64,000 nt of DNA from Sporodiniella umbellata (Eukaryota; Mucoromycota; Mucoromycetes; Mucorales; Rhizopodaceae), in contig JAIXMR010000071.1 in the NCBI GenBank assembly GCA_025677835.1, positions 62,001 through 126,000 on the forward strand, written 5' to 3'. Below, piece by piece: positions 45,301 through 58,806 of the stretch. Numbering within the stretch: position 1 is the stretch's first letter; each line of letters begins with the position of its first letter. Position numbers and translations under genes: made by a program. Under the pieces are notes generated by a model. It saw only the letters and a program-made list of their open reading frames with translations, searched no databases and was not told the DNA's origin.

Positions 45301-47972
45301 ACTTCTGTGTCAAATTTTCTCAGCTCAAACTCATTTTATTTTACAAAAAAAAAATTATTCACCTTAATTACTTTTCGAAACAAGGTGTGTTTATTATTTT
45401 GATTTTAAAACGTGCATGTAAGCACTTACATCATTTATAGAGAATCGATTCTAGCTAATATATGTATGTATATATATATTATTTAGGTATATGGAATAAA
45501 TATACAAAATTACGTAAGCTAATTGATTTTACAAAAAGGAACGACATTTCAAATGCTTTGCTCATCACTTATTGTTTTCTTATTATTGTTTTACGGTTGC
45601 GGCGGCCCGCATATCTTATTTAGACATTTTTATATAGATACATCTTAAGACGCGTAAAAGATAAAATATAGAATCTACTAGAAAGTAGATAACGCGTATA
45701 AGCGCCAATAATATATATAGTAAAAAACTATATAAGAGAATAACGTAATAAAAAGATAATACGTAACTGCTAAAAAAAACTTGTAAGCAAAGACAGACTA
45801 AATTAGTATGAGTCTAAAAGTATAAGGAAAGGACTCTGATATAAAGACAGAAATAATAGTCTAAAGACAATAAGATCAAACCAAGAGCTGTTATGACCTA
45901 ATTTAGAAAAGATGTCATAGATGATACAATTAGTGTATAGCAGAAAGATTCTCTCAAATATCCATTTATAGAAAATATCCGTCAGTAAAAAAAGTCTAAT
46001 ACATAATAGCTATAGTAGATTGGAAAATTATATAAAGGGCTGTTTATTTTATACTTAATAAAGGACAACCCGATATATACAGTCTCAAAATATTCACAAA
46101 GTTTTTTTCTATTTTGTTTTTGCTTTACTTTATTATTTTACTTCTCGAAATACAACAATGGTATTTTTTTATGAAATTATGTCTTACCATCTATTCTTTC
46201 AGTAATGGTGATCTAATTTCATGGTTTTTTTTCTTCCTAGAAAATTAACCAAAAAAATCACGTTGTAAGTTTTCGAAACTTATACTCTTTTTTATTTACT
46301 ATAGATTGATATATTGCAATAGGTTTTATTTTTTATTTTTTAACTATTTTTAGAATGGAATGTTAAAAATGTTTGTGGTTTTCATCGATTCTCATACACT
46401 AGTAGTCTAATAAAGAGCAATAATATTGATAAACACATTGAAACAAAGTAGGTACTAACAAACATAGAGATAGTTTTATGTGCTTACTTATACACATCAA
46501 GACATAACTCGACAATTAGGAATTGCTTTAGGTAAACTCGTACTTTAAAAATCAATGTTTGAATTTTTTTTATGCAGACTCTGCATAAATTTAATTTAAA
46601 TTTAAACACCTACAATACTATCCCATTATTTTTTAATATGTAGGCTTTTATATACACTCAAATAGCGCGTATACTCTTTTATGAAAATTCTAAAGTAAAT
46701 TCTTGGTAGCATAAATGACTATAAACAAAAATTGTTGATACTATCTATATGGAAGCAATAGTTACTCAAGTATTTGCGTTTTAATATGTTTATAAACTAT
46801 GGTTTGCTTTTGTAGAAGTTTTGACTGTATTTTATATTTAGAATGTATCAAAACGAGAATATAGTTTTTTTTTAGAGAGTCACTTTATCCTAAAACTTTA
46901 TATTTTTTTTTTTTTTGCCTAAAAAGTGTGTTTTTAAAGCTTTACAAGCGTACAGCTTTTGGCGGAGCGCTTGTTCAATGTCAAGTTGCCTTTCTTTGGT
47001 TTTACTTCATAGTTTTCAATAGATGCTCAGAGACTTGTAAAAACCATAAGATTGTACATTTTTTTATATTGGCTAGTGGGAAACTTTTTAGTTTAAAAAC
47101 AGTTCATACATCTAGATTTAGCTTTTTTTTTTCTTTTTAGGACTTGCTCACTCTTTTAGGCTTAAAAATTTATATTACGGCTTCTCTCTTAAGGTGTTTT
47201 CAAATGTACCTTTGTTTTATAGCCTATTTTAAGCTAATTCGGACGATATGGGCTAAGTAGATATATCTGTTTAATGGCATTGAGGCTTTTAAAGAGAGAC
47301 ACTTTTGAATAGAAGCAAACAAAACTTGGAAGTGAGATACTATAATGTAAAGGAAAAAAGATTGCGTACAAACTTTAAAGTGTATCTAAATTTCAACGGT
47401 TGCTTTATAGTTCTAATTTTTTTGTTAATGCCAAAGGTAGTCAGACACATTAAGAGAAAAGAAATATATTTAGTTTCTACTTTCACTGAATATTTCTCGA
47501 AGTGTTGTTTTGATATAATGACCCATTATGTATTTGCATTAATTGAGTTGATTTCGGCTTTAAGTCTTTGTTACATTTTACTAAAGTTGGTCAAAGTGCG
47601 TGTTTTTTTTTAAAAAAGAACAAACAGACAATCAATGAGTAATTTTTTGATCATTTCAATTTGTGCAGACGTTTTGGCTGGAAGTAGCATTTATGATGGC
47701 ACATAGTGATTCTCAATTTTCAAGGGCAAATACCCCAGTGTATTACACACGTAATGAAGGGTATATTAATTAGTTTTGCAAAACTGTATAGCAAAATGCA
47801 GTTGAAGCTTTTTTCTTCAATTTGAAGCACTTAAAACAGTAAAACAAATTTTAACTATAGGGCCACCCAAACGATTTGGGTATTCTACAAATCTACCACC
47901 TTGTCTGAAATTTGTACAACAGAAAATAAGTCACTTTAAGATCTGCTAAAAAAGATTTTATGGGGCTGTTTC
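42369..47972. other. 5.6-kb gene-poor stretch
   Basis: No gene with a known domain is visible on either strand. It has a T26 run at 42925-42950, one weak orphan frame at 43007-43252, several Phe/Lys/Tyr-rich chance frames (43356, 45249, 46928, 47305), and a promoter-like region near 46030-46075. Confidence 0.5.
43007..43252 (+). other. Orphan open frame, unidentified
   Basis: About 81 codons, not starting with ATG, preceded by TTATATTAG, which could act as a splice acceptor. The composition is mixed and protein-like (YISLPPSDERVSHKQDRD, then RWNEIFELVLCHSLLYKR). No family is recognised and no other exon was found, so it is a fragment or chance. Confidence 0.25.
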
Positions 47973-49236
47973 ATGGAGAAACAAAAAAGACAAAGAGAAG
48001 AGGATGAATTCGATTTTCTGAATTTCGAAATTCCTGTTGAAAATGCCAGTGTAATGCCTGTCTTGAATGTTCCTACATTTAGTATTTCAGACCAAATGGC
48101 ATTTACTATCATTGTGGGTGGAAAATCTTTTTGTCTCAGTTGGGGCTCACTAAGAAGTGATGGTCCACGCAACTTTTTCGTAGATTTTTTTTTAAAAGAA
48201 AAAAATGCGAAAACTTTACATATTGATAGAGATCCCAAGATATTTGAGCTGATTGCAAAGCATTTAAGAGGATACTATGTCGATCCGGACAACAGTGTTG
48301 ATAGCTTAAATTTACTAAGAGATGCACAGTTCTATAGCTTAAACAAGCTGAAAGCGCTTTTACAAGAGTATTTGTTTTTAAACGTAGGAGGAAGGATCTT
48401 TCGTTTACAGTGGAGCCTATTTACAAAAGGTTAGTAAGCTTTGAAATGTAGACAATGTTGTTCAACCTCAATTAGATGACAAAAAGAATCTTTTTAACGG
48501 ACCGTTGAGACATACTGTAATAAGCGAACAAAACAAAGGAAACTCTTTGCCTCTATATATAGACCGAGATCCAGATACATTTCAAGACATTATTCACCTT
48601 TTGCGCGGCTATACAATTGACATTAGGAGCAGTGTACACAGAGAAAACCTGCTGAAAGATTCACAGTACTACGCGTTTAGAAAATTGACAGATAAGCTGC
48701 TAACAGCTAAGAAAACGGCAACATTTAGTGATGTACCCAGTACGGAAATAACGCTAATGCTGAACGATGTAAGAGTTCTAAACATCAAACCTCCAGAAAT
48801 AGTAGATTTGACGATACAAGAAAATAATTGTTGGGAGTCTAGCCAATTAAGATATGAAAAGGATTCTTTTGTCTATAAGCTGCTAGTTCAAGTAAACGAC
48901 TTATGCATTCGCTGGGAAAAAAGAGAGACTGAAAACAAAACACCCTTCGAAATGGGAGATAAAAAAAAGCTCAGCTATATAGCTCAAACTCTGAAGGCTT
49001 CGGTCAATCCAAACATTTGCTTTGATAGAGATTGCGCTGTAACTGTGGATAATGGGGACTTCAAAAAATACCAAGAAGTGTTCAATGGAAACATTAAAAG
49101 GCTTATAGTTGAAAAAGCAATATGTGGCGTACATTTGGTAGATAATATGGTTACTTTATATGCCTTAAAAATAGAAGCGGTTGGCTCGAAATTTAAGCTT
49201 AATTCTAACCGGCAGTTTTTGCTCTCTACGCAATAA
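47973..49236 (+). CDS. Protein with two tandem BTB/POZ T1-type (KCTD-like) domains
   Basis: Two exons, 47973-48429 and 48476-49236, close in phase and give 405 residues. The first T1-type BTB domain (about 45-135) reads IIVGGKSFCLSWGSL, LHIDRDPKIFELIAKHLRGY and LRDAQFYSLNKLK. The second (about 136-230) reads LFLNVGGRIFRLQWSLF, LYIDRDPDTFQDIIHLLRGY and LKDSQYYAFRKL, the same pattern in the same order. The VGG-x-F start and IDRD-P-x2-F centre are hallmarks of the potassium-channel tetramerisation fold, used by KCTD proteins as Cullin-3 adaptors. No channel membrane segments are present. The C-terminal 170 residues have no recognised domain. Function is unknown; assembly or ubiquitin-ligase adaptor roles are inferred. 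Confidence 0.87.
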
Positions 49237-50328
49237 ACCTAATATTGTAACAGGCTAGCGTATTTCATTCAATGCTAGGTGTGTAATAATACTTTCTTGT
49301 TTGTATATTGCTTGTATGTTGTTTGCGTATTTTTTGTGGGATATATGTGTATTGTATAAATAGTTAACCCAAGGTGTCTCGAAGCTTTTTTTGCCTTTTG
49401 CCAAAAAGATTAGTACCTTCTTCGTATTTTAATATAGCTTCGTATCATGCCTGATTACTTATAAGAGTCCTAGGTATACACACAAAAATAAAAAGGTAAA
49501 GCTCTTGTTAAAAACGGGGTTTTTTTTTGCGCCAAAAAAGAAGTCTAGATTTTGAGCAGGTAACATGAAAGTTACATATGGTTAGAGAAGGAGCACATCA
49601 GTACTTTATGAAGGAGGTATTATAAATTTAAAATGAAACACTACTTTATCTATCATCTTGATGTTAAACTCTTTTTATTATTATAAGTCACAGAGTTTAA
49701 AACATTAAAATTTACTATAGAACAGACCTATACTATAGAGAAAATATAAACGTCAACTTTTGAATAACAAAGAGGTCGCTTCATTAAGATAAGGTTTATA
49801 GGTTCAAATATCGTTTAGGCTTCATTTGGCGTAATATCTAAAGACTGTTGTGTTTATGAGCTAACGTAGTAGCATTTAAGGAGTAAAAAAATGTATACAA
49901 AATACAGGAATAAAAACAAGGCCTTTTGTTAAAAAATGGTAGTGTGTACTATCAAACTGAAACTTCTGACAATGTCAATTCAATTCTCAGCTTCAATCAA
50001 TGTTGCGTTTAATTCAACGACTCTGCCAGATTCTGAAGTCCATATCAAAGATCGCCCTGTAGGTTACTAAGTTTGTAGACATTTTTTCCAAAAACAGAAC
50101 TGTATTTCAAAGGCAGACCAACTAAGTTTCAAGCTATCAACTAAATAAAGTTCCAAAAACTAACCGAATTTTCTCAAAAAACTGACCAGCTTTTTCAAAA
50201 ATGTGTCCAATTAATAGTGAACGCATTGTATGCATCTTAGTGTCACACAATTATGTTCATTTTTCTTCTCACACGTATATCCTCTTAAAAAAATTTTTTT
50301 TTGTTCGCTTTCTTTTGTACAAAAAAAA
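49237..50328. other. Intergenic region
   Basis: No gene seen. It ends in a pyrimidine-rich stretch and an A9 run directly before the ATG of the next small gene. Confidence 0.5.
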
Positions 50329-50709
50329 ATGCCTTTTCGCTGTAGATGTGGTCGAACGTTTGAAAAGCCCGATACTTTTGCTACTCACACATCGTCTTGC
50401 GCTCCTTTTCACCGACGACGTATGTCAGACACAGCACAATTTGCAAATAGCGACAATCAAAGTAAAGCTAATACAAGGCAAACCTCTTTGCCGTTTGTCA
50501 ATACAAATACTGTTGGCGGATCCCTATCAGGATTTTTAAGCTCTCCGACACAAGGAACCCCTTCAAATACAAATGACGTACGCGATTTGTCTACTTCCAT
50601 GCCTTCCTTGTTTATGCCTACAGGACTGTCTTTGCAAAATGCATTTGAGGGTGCAAGGCGAAGATCTATGTCTCATAACCCCACACTATCCAATCCAAAA
50701 GATCCTTAA
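50329..50709 (+). CDS. Small protein with an N-terminal CCHC-like zinc finger
   Basis: A single exon of 126 residues starting MPFRCRCGRTF. Residues 5-24 form a compact C-x-C-x12-H-x4-C motif, resembling a shortened C2H2 finger. The rest is Ser/Thr/Asn-rich and low in structure, with a basic patch GARRRSMSHNP that could be a phosphorylation site. No family is recognised. It lies 97 bp upstream of, and on the same strand as, TFIIIA, which has true C2H2 fingers; a common origin is not evident. Confidence 0.65.
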   Translation: MPFRCRCGRTFEKPDTFATHTSSCAPFHRRRMSDTAQFANSDNQSKANTRQTSLPFVNTNTVGGSLSGFLSSPTQGTPSNTNDVRDLSTSMPSLFMPTGLSLQNAFEGARRRSMSHNPTLSNPKDP

Positions 50710-50806
50710 AATAAAATACCCTCTTTTAACCAAATCGTACATTAAAAAACCGACTTCAAACATTTCATAACTGAAATTGATTTTTTATTCTTCAAAGTGT
50801 ATCAAA

Positions 50807-52082
50807 ATGGAAAATAGTCCAGCCAAGAGACAAAAAAAATCTTTTGACTGTCAGTATTGTGAAAAGTCATATAAAAAGGAGAGCAAACTTACTGAGCATG
50901 AGAGATCGCATACTGGAGAAGTGGGTTTACCTCTTTTAGTTTTCAATTATTGAGGTGCTAAAGATTACATAGAGACCTTTTGTTTGCCCATATCCTGACT
51001 GTAATAAAGATTACATCAGGTCTTCACATTTAACTGTTCATTTGAAAAAACACAAAAATATCAAAGACTATGTATGCTCTTTTGAAGACTGTAAAAAAGC
51101 ATTTGCGACAAACCAGCATCTTCAACGCCACCAGAAAACTCACGATTCGCCTTTACTAGAAGTAAAAAAAAAAAAAAAAAAACAAGTTGCTCATGGTTCT
51201 AAATGCAGCATATAGTGTGATTTTCCTGGTTGTTTTCAAGTCTTTTCGAAAAGATTTCAACTACGTTGGCATAAGGCGACACACTTCAAAGAGCCACATG
51301 AATGTGAATGTGGAAGTAAATTTTCAACTTTACCTGCTTTAGAAAAACATCGAGCAAGAGTACATGAAAGTATGTATTGATCTATACCAAATTTCAAGTT
51401 TTTCTTATTTAAAGATAGACCCTGTACTATACACTTGCCACCAGTGTCAAGTAGAATTCAAAAAATGGTCAGAGTTACGGAAACATGTCACAAAGGATCA
51501 CCCTTCTGTTTGTGAAATATGTAAAAAAACATATTCTAAACAGTACAACTTAAAACAACACATTAAAGACAAGCATACAGACAACAAGTTTCCTTGCGAC
51601 TGGTTGGGATGCACATCCGTTTTGTTAACAGTATGATAATCATAAAAGAAGATACGTTGCATATACTAATTTTCTTATAAAGAAACGAAGCTATCAAACA
51701 CACGTTGCAACTGTACATCAGCAAGGCGTGCAGTATAGGTGCGATGATTGTGATCGAGGATTTCCTTATCGATCAATGCTAGAAAAACACAAGCGTTCTC
51801 ACAGCAAAGTAAACTACTCGCATTTATAATCTAAATTGCTAACGCCTTTTCTTTGTAAACTAGAAATTAAAAAAACCATCCAAGGAAAAAAACAAACGTT
51901 CAGTAGCCGAGCAGTTATCTGGATTCAACCGTTACTCAGAAAACAAACATCTAGACTGCCCGTTCACAGACTGTCAATACAAGTTTAATAATGAGTATTT
52001 ATTAAGAAAACACTTGGAAGGAAAAGGTCATGTAAACGATGTCAAAGCATTCGCACCAAATGATGTTTTTACTGCTGTATAG
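50807..52082 (+). CDS. GTF3A: Transcription factor IIIA (5S rRNA gene factor), C2H2 zinc fingers
   Basis: Six exons, 50807-50920, 50973-51161, 51216-51369, 51419-51630, 51683-51808 and 51864-52082, close in phase and give 337 residues. Nine C2H2-like fingers run consecutively, starting FDCQYCEKSY and ending YRCDDCDRGF...HKRSH, with TGE/R-PF linkers at the first junction. The eighth (CDWLGC...) is irregular. A 30-residue basic spacer separates a tenth finger, LDCPFTDCQYKF...H. This many fingers in short linkers, with a last one set apart, is the pattern of fungal TFIIIA, which binds the 5S rRNA gene and recruits TFIIIC; S. pombe TFIIIA is also described with ten. The stop codon lies inside the end of the opposite-strand Roadblock gene. 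Confidence 0.85.
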
Positions 52083-52537
52083 CTTCGCTAGGATTTTGTA
52101 TAACAATCAACAAATAGTCATGATCTATAGATACCATTAAACATTGCTGAAAAAATAAAATGGGCGTATATACATACCTGGAGCTACCATAATCTCGTGT
52201 TTTTTAGTCCGCAATCGTAGAAATGTCAAGTCATTCTATACTTTAACTCAGTGTGATTTCTTTCTTAAAAAGCCTTACTTGGTCATCTAGAGTTGTAATG
52301 ACATTTTTTGCTTGTTGAATTAGTGCAGCAATCAGTTGGCCATATTGTTTGCTTAATTCTTGGTCCAAAGTTGAACGAATGGCTGCTCCGTCACTATTGA
52401 CAATAACAACAGCTTTTACCCCTTTCTTATTTGAAATACGTTTAATTGTTTCTTCTACGTCAAATGTCTTTTTGTTGAAAAGAAAAAAAAAAAAATAGAA
52501 TTAGTACACTGGCCTTTGATCACCTTTGAGTCACCAT
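52069..52537 (-). CDS. DYNLRB1: Roadblock/LC7 dynein light chain, with apparent one-base frameshift
   Basis: Four exons, 52537-52535 (ATG only), 52467-52279, 52236-52178 and about 52124-52069. The protein reads FDVEETIKRISNKKGVKAVV, then NDLTFLRLRTK, EIMVAP and HDYLLIVIQNPSEAIQQ, a full-length LC7 light chain of about 97 residues. LC7 dimerises on the dynein intermediate chain and helps cargo binding. In exon 3 the reverse-strand A7 (52200-52206) has one base more than the family frame allows (six needed for TKKHEIM). As written the frame shifts and stops soon after. Because both sides remain well conserved, an assembly error or a very recent mutation is likely. The last 14 bases overlap the TFIIIA coding end. 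Confidence 0.82.
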
Positions 52538-52883
52538 TTTTTAAGTATTAGGGTATACAGGATGCTTTTTTGAAAAAAAAAAAAAAAATTAAAAAAAAAA
52601 AAAAGGCACTAGAATTATATGCGAAGTTTCCATAGCCGGACATCTAAACTATCATTGACACTCGAGCTTCGCAAAGAGGGAAAAAAACGCGCAAAAGTGA
52701 GCGGTTTAAAGCTATCTCCCTAGAAAAGAAATAACGTATCTCGAATGATATAAAGTATTAAAGATAATACACGCTGTAAGATGAGTCTTGGTTCTTTTTC
52801 TTTTTTTTTGTTTATTCTTAAAAATTTCGTGTCGGAAGTACGATTTTTCTTTCTTTCCTTTCGAATTTGCGCAATTTATAACC
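52538..52883. promoter_or_regulatory. Divergent promoter region of the Roadblock gene and ASE1
   Basis: 346 bp between divergent start codons, with A-rich and T-rich runs at 52574-52605 (A14TTA15-like). A pyrimidine-rich leader precedes the ASE1 ATG. Confidence 0.5.
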
Positions 52884-55116
52884 ATGGAGCAACTTATCAA
52901 TCACCTTAGCAGCAAAATCGAACAACTAAATCTTATAGCTAACGAAATTGGATTGCCAGATCAGTCTAAACAAGAAAAAACAGAAGAGTTTCTCAAGGCT
53001 ATCGAGCAGTATGCTAACGATCAGTGTCTTGTGCTAGAAAAAGAAAAACAAGACATTTTAAAAGATACAGAAAACGCAAAACGATCCATTTTAAATTACA
53101 AACAGCTCATGGGAGAATACACACCTAATGTCTCGATGGGCAATTCAAAAAAGCCTTTGAAAGACCAATTGCAGGACCTTCAGAAAGAACTAACAGAAGT
53201 GAAAGAGGTATCACCCTCTGGAAATGCATACATTGTTTGACTCATTAATGGTGTAGGTATACAACACCAAGCTGGCCTATGTAGAGGGTAAAAGGCTATA
53301 AAATGAGGAGGGAGGGGGGTAGAGATTAACAGCAAAGAGCTCATTGTTGGATAGATATACACAAACAACTACAGGCTTTAGACTGCGTACTTGGAGGTTT
53401 TGTGAATACAAATTTGATAGAGAGCACAGAGATAGACGTATCGCCTTTAACAGTAAACAGTCTTGAAGAGGAGCTAAAGCGTGCAGAATACGAATATACA
53501 AACAGAAAGGCTATTATTGACGATTCTACTGAAGAGATATGTATTACCACAGCTACTTTAGGCATTGAATCAGCACATGGATTGGACACTTTGGTTAAAA
53601 ACTATAAAAAAGAGACAAATCTCGACGACAGAATAGAGCTTGGTAATATGCTGTTGTCTGAAACGAATATGAATTTAATTGCAGATCGAGTGGGAGAGGT
53701 AACACAAACTAGTGTAAGAAGGTGGACTCAAAAAAAAGTAGTTGAGAGAAATGAAAGGGCTTGCTGAAAGCAAAAAGGAAGAGCTGGTACGCCAATTGAA
53801 ATATATTTGGGACACTTTGCAAGTACCTGAGGATGAATGTGAAAATTTTCTTATGTCGAACAGAGGATTGACAAAAGAAGAGTTCAAAAATTACGAGCAG
53901 GAACTTGCGAAATTGCTTGTTTTAAAGCAAGAACGGATCGGTGAATTTATTGATAAAGTGAGAGGGCAGATCGCTACACTTTGGGATAAACTGCATTACT
54001 CAAATGAACAGAGACAACAGTTTCATCCTGCCTACTCAAGTACAAAGCAAACTTTTTTTTTTTTTTTTTTTTTTTTTAGAAAAAAGGGTCAAGTATAACT
54101 CTTTATTTATTTTTTTATTAGAACTGGTGGACGACAGTTTATTGCTAGCCCATGAAAAAGAAGTGTCACGTCTTCAGCTTGAATTTGAGGATTCAAAATA
54201 TGTCCTTGACCGCTATGAGAAGTATATGCAATTGAAACAGGAAATGGAAGATTTTCAAGCTACTACCCGGGATCCCAATAGATTGTTTGGAAAAGGACAG
54301 CGGGATCCAGGAAGGCTGTTAAGAGAAGAAAAGTTCCGGAAGCGCATTGATCGTGAACTACCCAAAGTAAATATGGATTTTGGGAGACAACGAATATTTA
54401 CCAACCCTTTTAGTTGAGAATGGAGCTTGAGGGATCATTGCTTGAATATGAAGCGTTAAAGGGCCGACCTTTTATAATTGATGGAAAAACATATTTGGAT
54501 GTAATATATGAAGAAAAGGAAGAAGCAGCTCAACAGAAAGTAAAGCAACGAATAAAGACAGTAATGGGGGTGCTCATCTCTTTTTTTTTTTTTCTTGTCA
54601 GTTACTTATAAATGCCCCTAGAACACCGAGAAGAGACACAGCACCGCGTAAACCGTTGACCAGCCCAAGAGTGACTAGCAATAAATACCATATGTTCAAT
54701 ACGCCACAACTGAATCGTACAAGACATTACCACATCACAAACGAATTCTTGACACCTAGCAAAGAGAATAAAAGTATGAACATGATGCACCGTGTGCGAG
54801 ATAAGAGCATTAGAAAGCGACCCCAAAAACCGATACGAAGGGGGCATTTTGGTAGCGATGACGAAGACGAAAACGAGGCTGAAGAGGTAGAGAGGCTACT
54901 TCATAGCCAAAATAATATAATAAAGACAAGTCAAAAGAAGGTAAAACAAAAAAAGGCAAAGAGATATGGCTTAACTTACTGTATTTACAGCAAGCGTTAA
55001 CTGTCAAACAAAAACAGACCGACAACGGCTTTGAAAGCGACGATAATTTGGGAGTCAATCTGGACATTTTTGACGATGGACCTGACTTGAGTGATATGTC
55101 AGACATTGATTCCTAA
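52884..55116 (+). CDS. ASE1: Microtubule-bundling protein ASE1/PRC1/MAP65
   Basis: Eight exons, 52884-53207, 53257-53287, 53355-53698, 53742-54039, 54122-54366, 54414-54560, 54602-54940 and 54991-55116, close in phase and give 617 residues, the same size as human PRC1. The N-terminal 270 residues are long helices for antiparallel dimerisation. The spectrin-like microtubule-binding region shows IWDTLQVPEDEC, LWDKLHYSNEQRQQF, LEFEDSKYVLDRYEKYMQLK and DPNRLFGKGQRDPGRLLREEK, the family signature. The tail is basic with Thr-Pro and Ser-Pro sites (APRTPRR, FLTPSKEN), likely Cdk targets, and ends in an acidic patch. The protein bundles spindle midzone microtubules in anaphase. Intron 4 contains a T run followed by AGAAAAAAG. 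Confidence 0.93.
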
Positions 55117-55259
55117 ATTCTATGTCACACTACACCACTTGGACTGCGTGGGAAAAAAAAAAAGCAGGTAGTGGGAAAAACTCTTAATTTTTTTTTCGCT
55201 CCTTCTTTATCTCTTACTCTTTTCTTTTGCTTTTTGTCTCTTCTTGAAAATAAAAATCA

Positions 55260-57539
<2,280 letters not shown>

Positions 57540-57908
57540 AAGAGAAATAAACATGATAGAGTTCCATAAAATTTTTATAATCAGTATTTTGCAATACAAT
57601 CAACGTGTTTTTAAGAATAACACAAAATAGCCTTTATTCACTTACTGGCAATACGAAAAAAAAAAAAAAAAGCATGGGCCACGAAGTAAACAAAGACTTC
57701 AAGAAGTATAAGTACCGCACTTTACGTCTTCATAAATACTTCTAGCCTCTAAAGCTTTTTTTTTATTATTTGATTTAATGTAAAGACTTCAACACGAATT
57801 TAGTAGATCCTTACCAACAGGTCAGCAAGTTTTTATACGATTGAAATACAAAGTACAGTAGGAGTGACTGTCAGGTTTATTTAAAACTAAAGCGATATAC
57901 ATTGGGTA
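57540..57908. other. 3' region between convergent MCC beta and BET3
   Basis: 369 bp without coding signal, with AATAAA-like words after the MCC stop and an A15 run near 57657-57671. Confidence 0.5.
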
Positions 57909-58732
57909 TTAATCTTCTCCAACGGGAACTTCTTCTTCTAAATAGCGGACCAACTTTATACGCATCTCAGTTGCTTCATCTCCACGCAAAACGTCACTTA
58001 CAAAATGTGTTTCCACTTGCATTTGTACCTAATATTACAAACGTTAGTTACGGAAGAAGAGGGCCGTAAAACAAACCATTTCAAGCGCTCCACGTAAAAC
58101 ACCGCAATATATGTTTGAATACCATAATCCGCCTTCTAAAGCTTCGTCAGGTAATTCCACAAAATCTGTCAATGGGTTTTCATCAAAAATAAGCGAAAAT
58201 TCCTTGTTGTCATTCGACCAATTGGTGATGGTAGGTGTTATATTGAGAAACATTTTGAATCCAACCTAGCTTCTGGTATTAGAAAACAGTTTCCTTGGTT
58301 TATCTATTGCTACTAACCTTTGATATTGCTTCAGCAGTATCTTTGAACTCGGAGCAACGCGTTATTCCCGAACGAGCCAGGAAGTCCTCAATCAACCTTT
58401 GTCCAATGTTGTAGCCCCTTCAAAAAAAAAAAAAAGAAGCCAGGCCGTGATAAGTGAAAGGTACGAGAAAAAAGTTATTATGAATTTACATTTTCTCTAG
58501 CTGTTTGTTGACTTCAGAGTAATCTTCGAAATCTTTTACAAGTTGAACTACCATAGAGCCATAAGTTAAAGTAAACAATTCGGCATTCTATGTATACTGA
58601 GTTTAATCAAATGACCATCCATGCAAAAGAAAGCTCATAGAAAAAATGGCTCATCCTTACAATTTTTTCAACTTTTCCTTTCCAAACCTCATCCCCCAAG
58701 CTCTTGTATTGTCTAGCGGAGGAAGATGACAT
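57909..58732 (-). CDS. BET3: TRAPP complex core subunit BET3 (TRAPPC3)
   Basis: Five exons, 58732-58661, 58587-58490, 58417-58318, 58265-58077 and 58028-57909, close in phase and give 192 residues, the family size. The order of motifs is that of BET3: [80 protein letters not shown] and [17 protein letters not shown] ending EVPVGED. The conserved cysteine of [11 protein letters not shown] corresponds to the S-palmitoylated Cys of the hydrophobic channel. BET3 forms the core of the TRAPP exchange factors for Ypt1/Rab1 in ER-to-Golgi tethering. Confidence 0.95.
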
Positions 58733-58806
58733 GCTTCTTTTCAACTGAAAAACAATAGAAGAAAGCTTTTCTTTTATTTTACTTTTTATTTCATATTCCG
58801 ATCAGG

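Noticed and set aside
47305..47613. 102-codon open frame in the desert
   Set aside because: No ATG start, no domain and no splice partner; composition follows base content.
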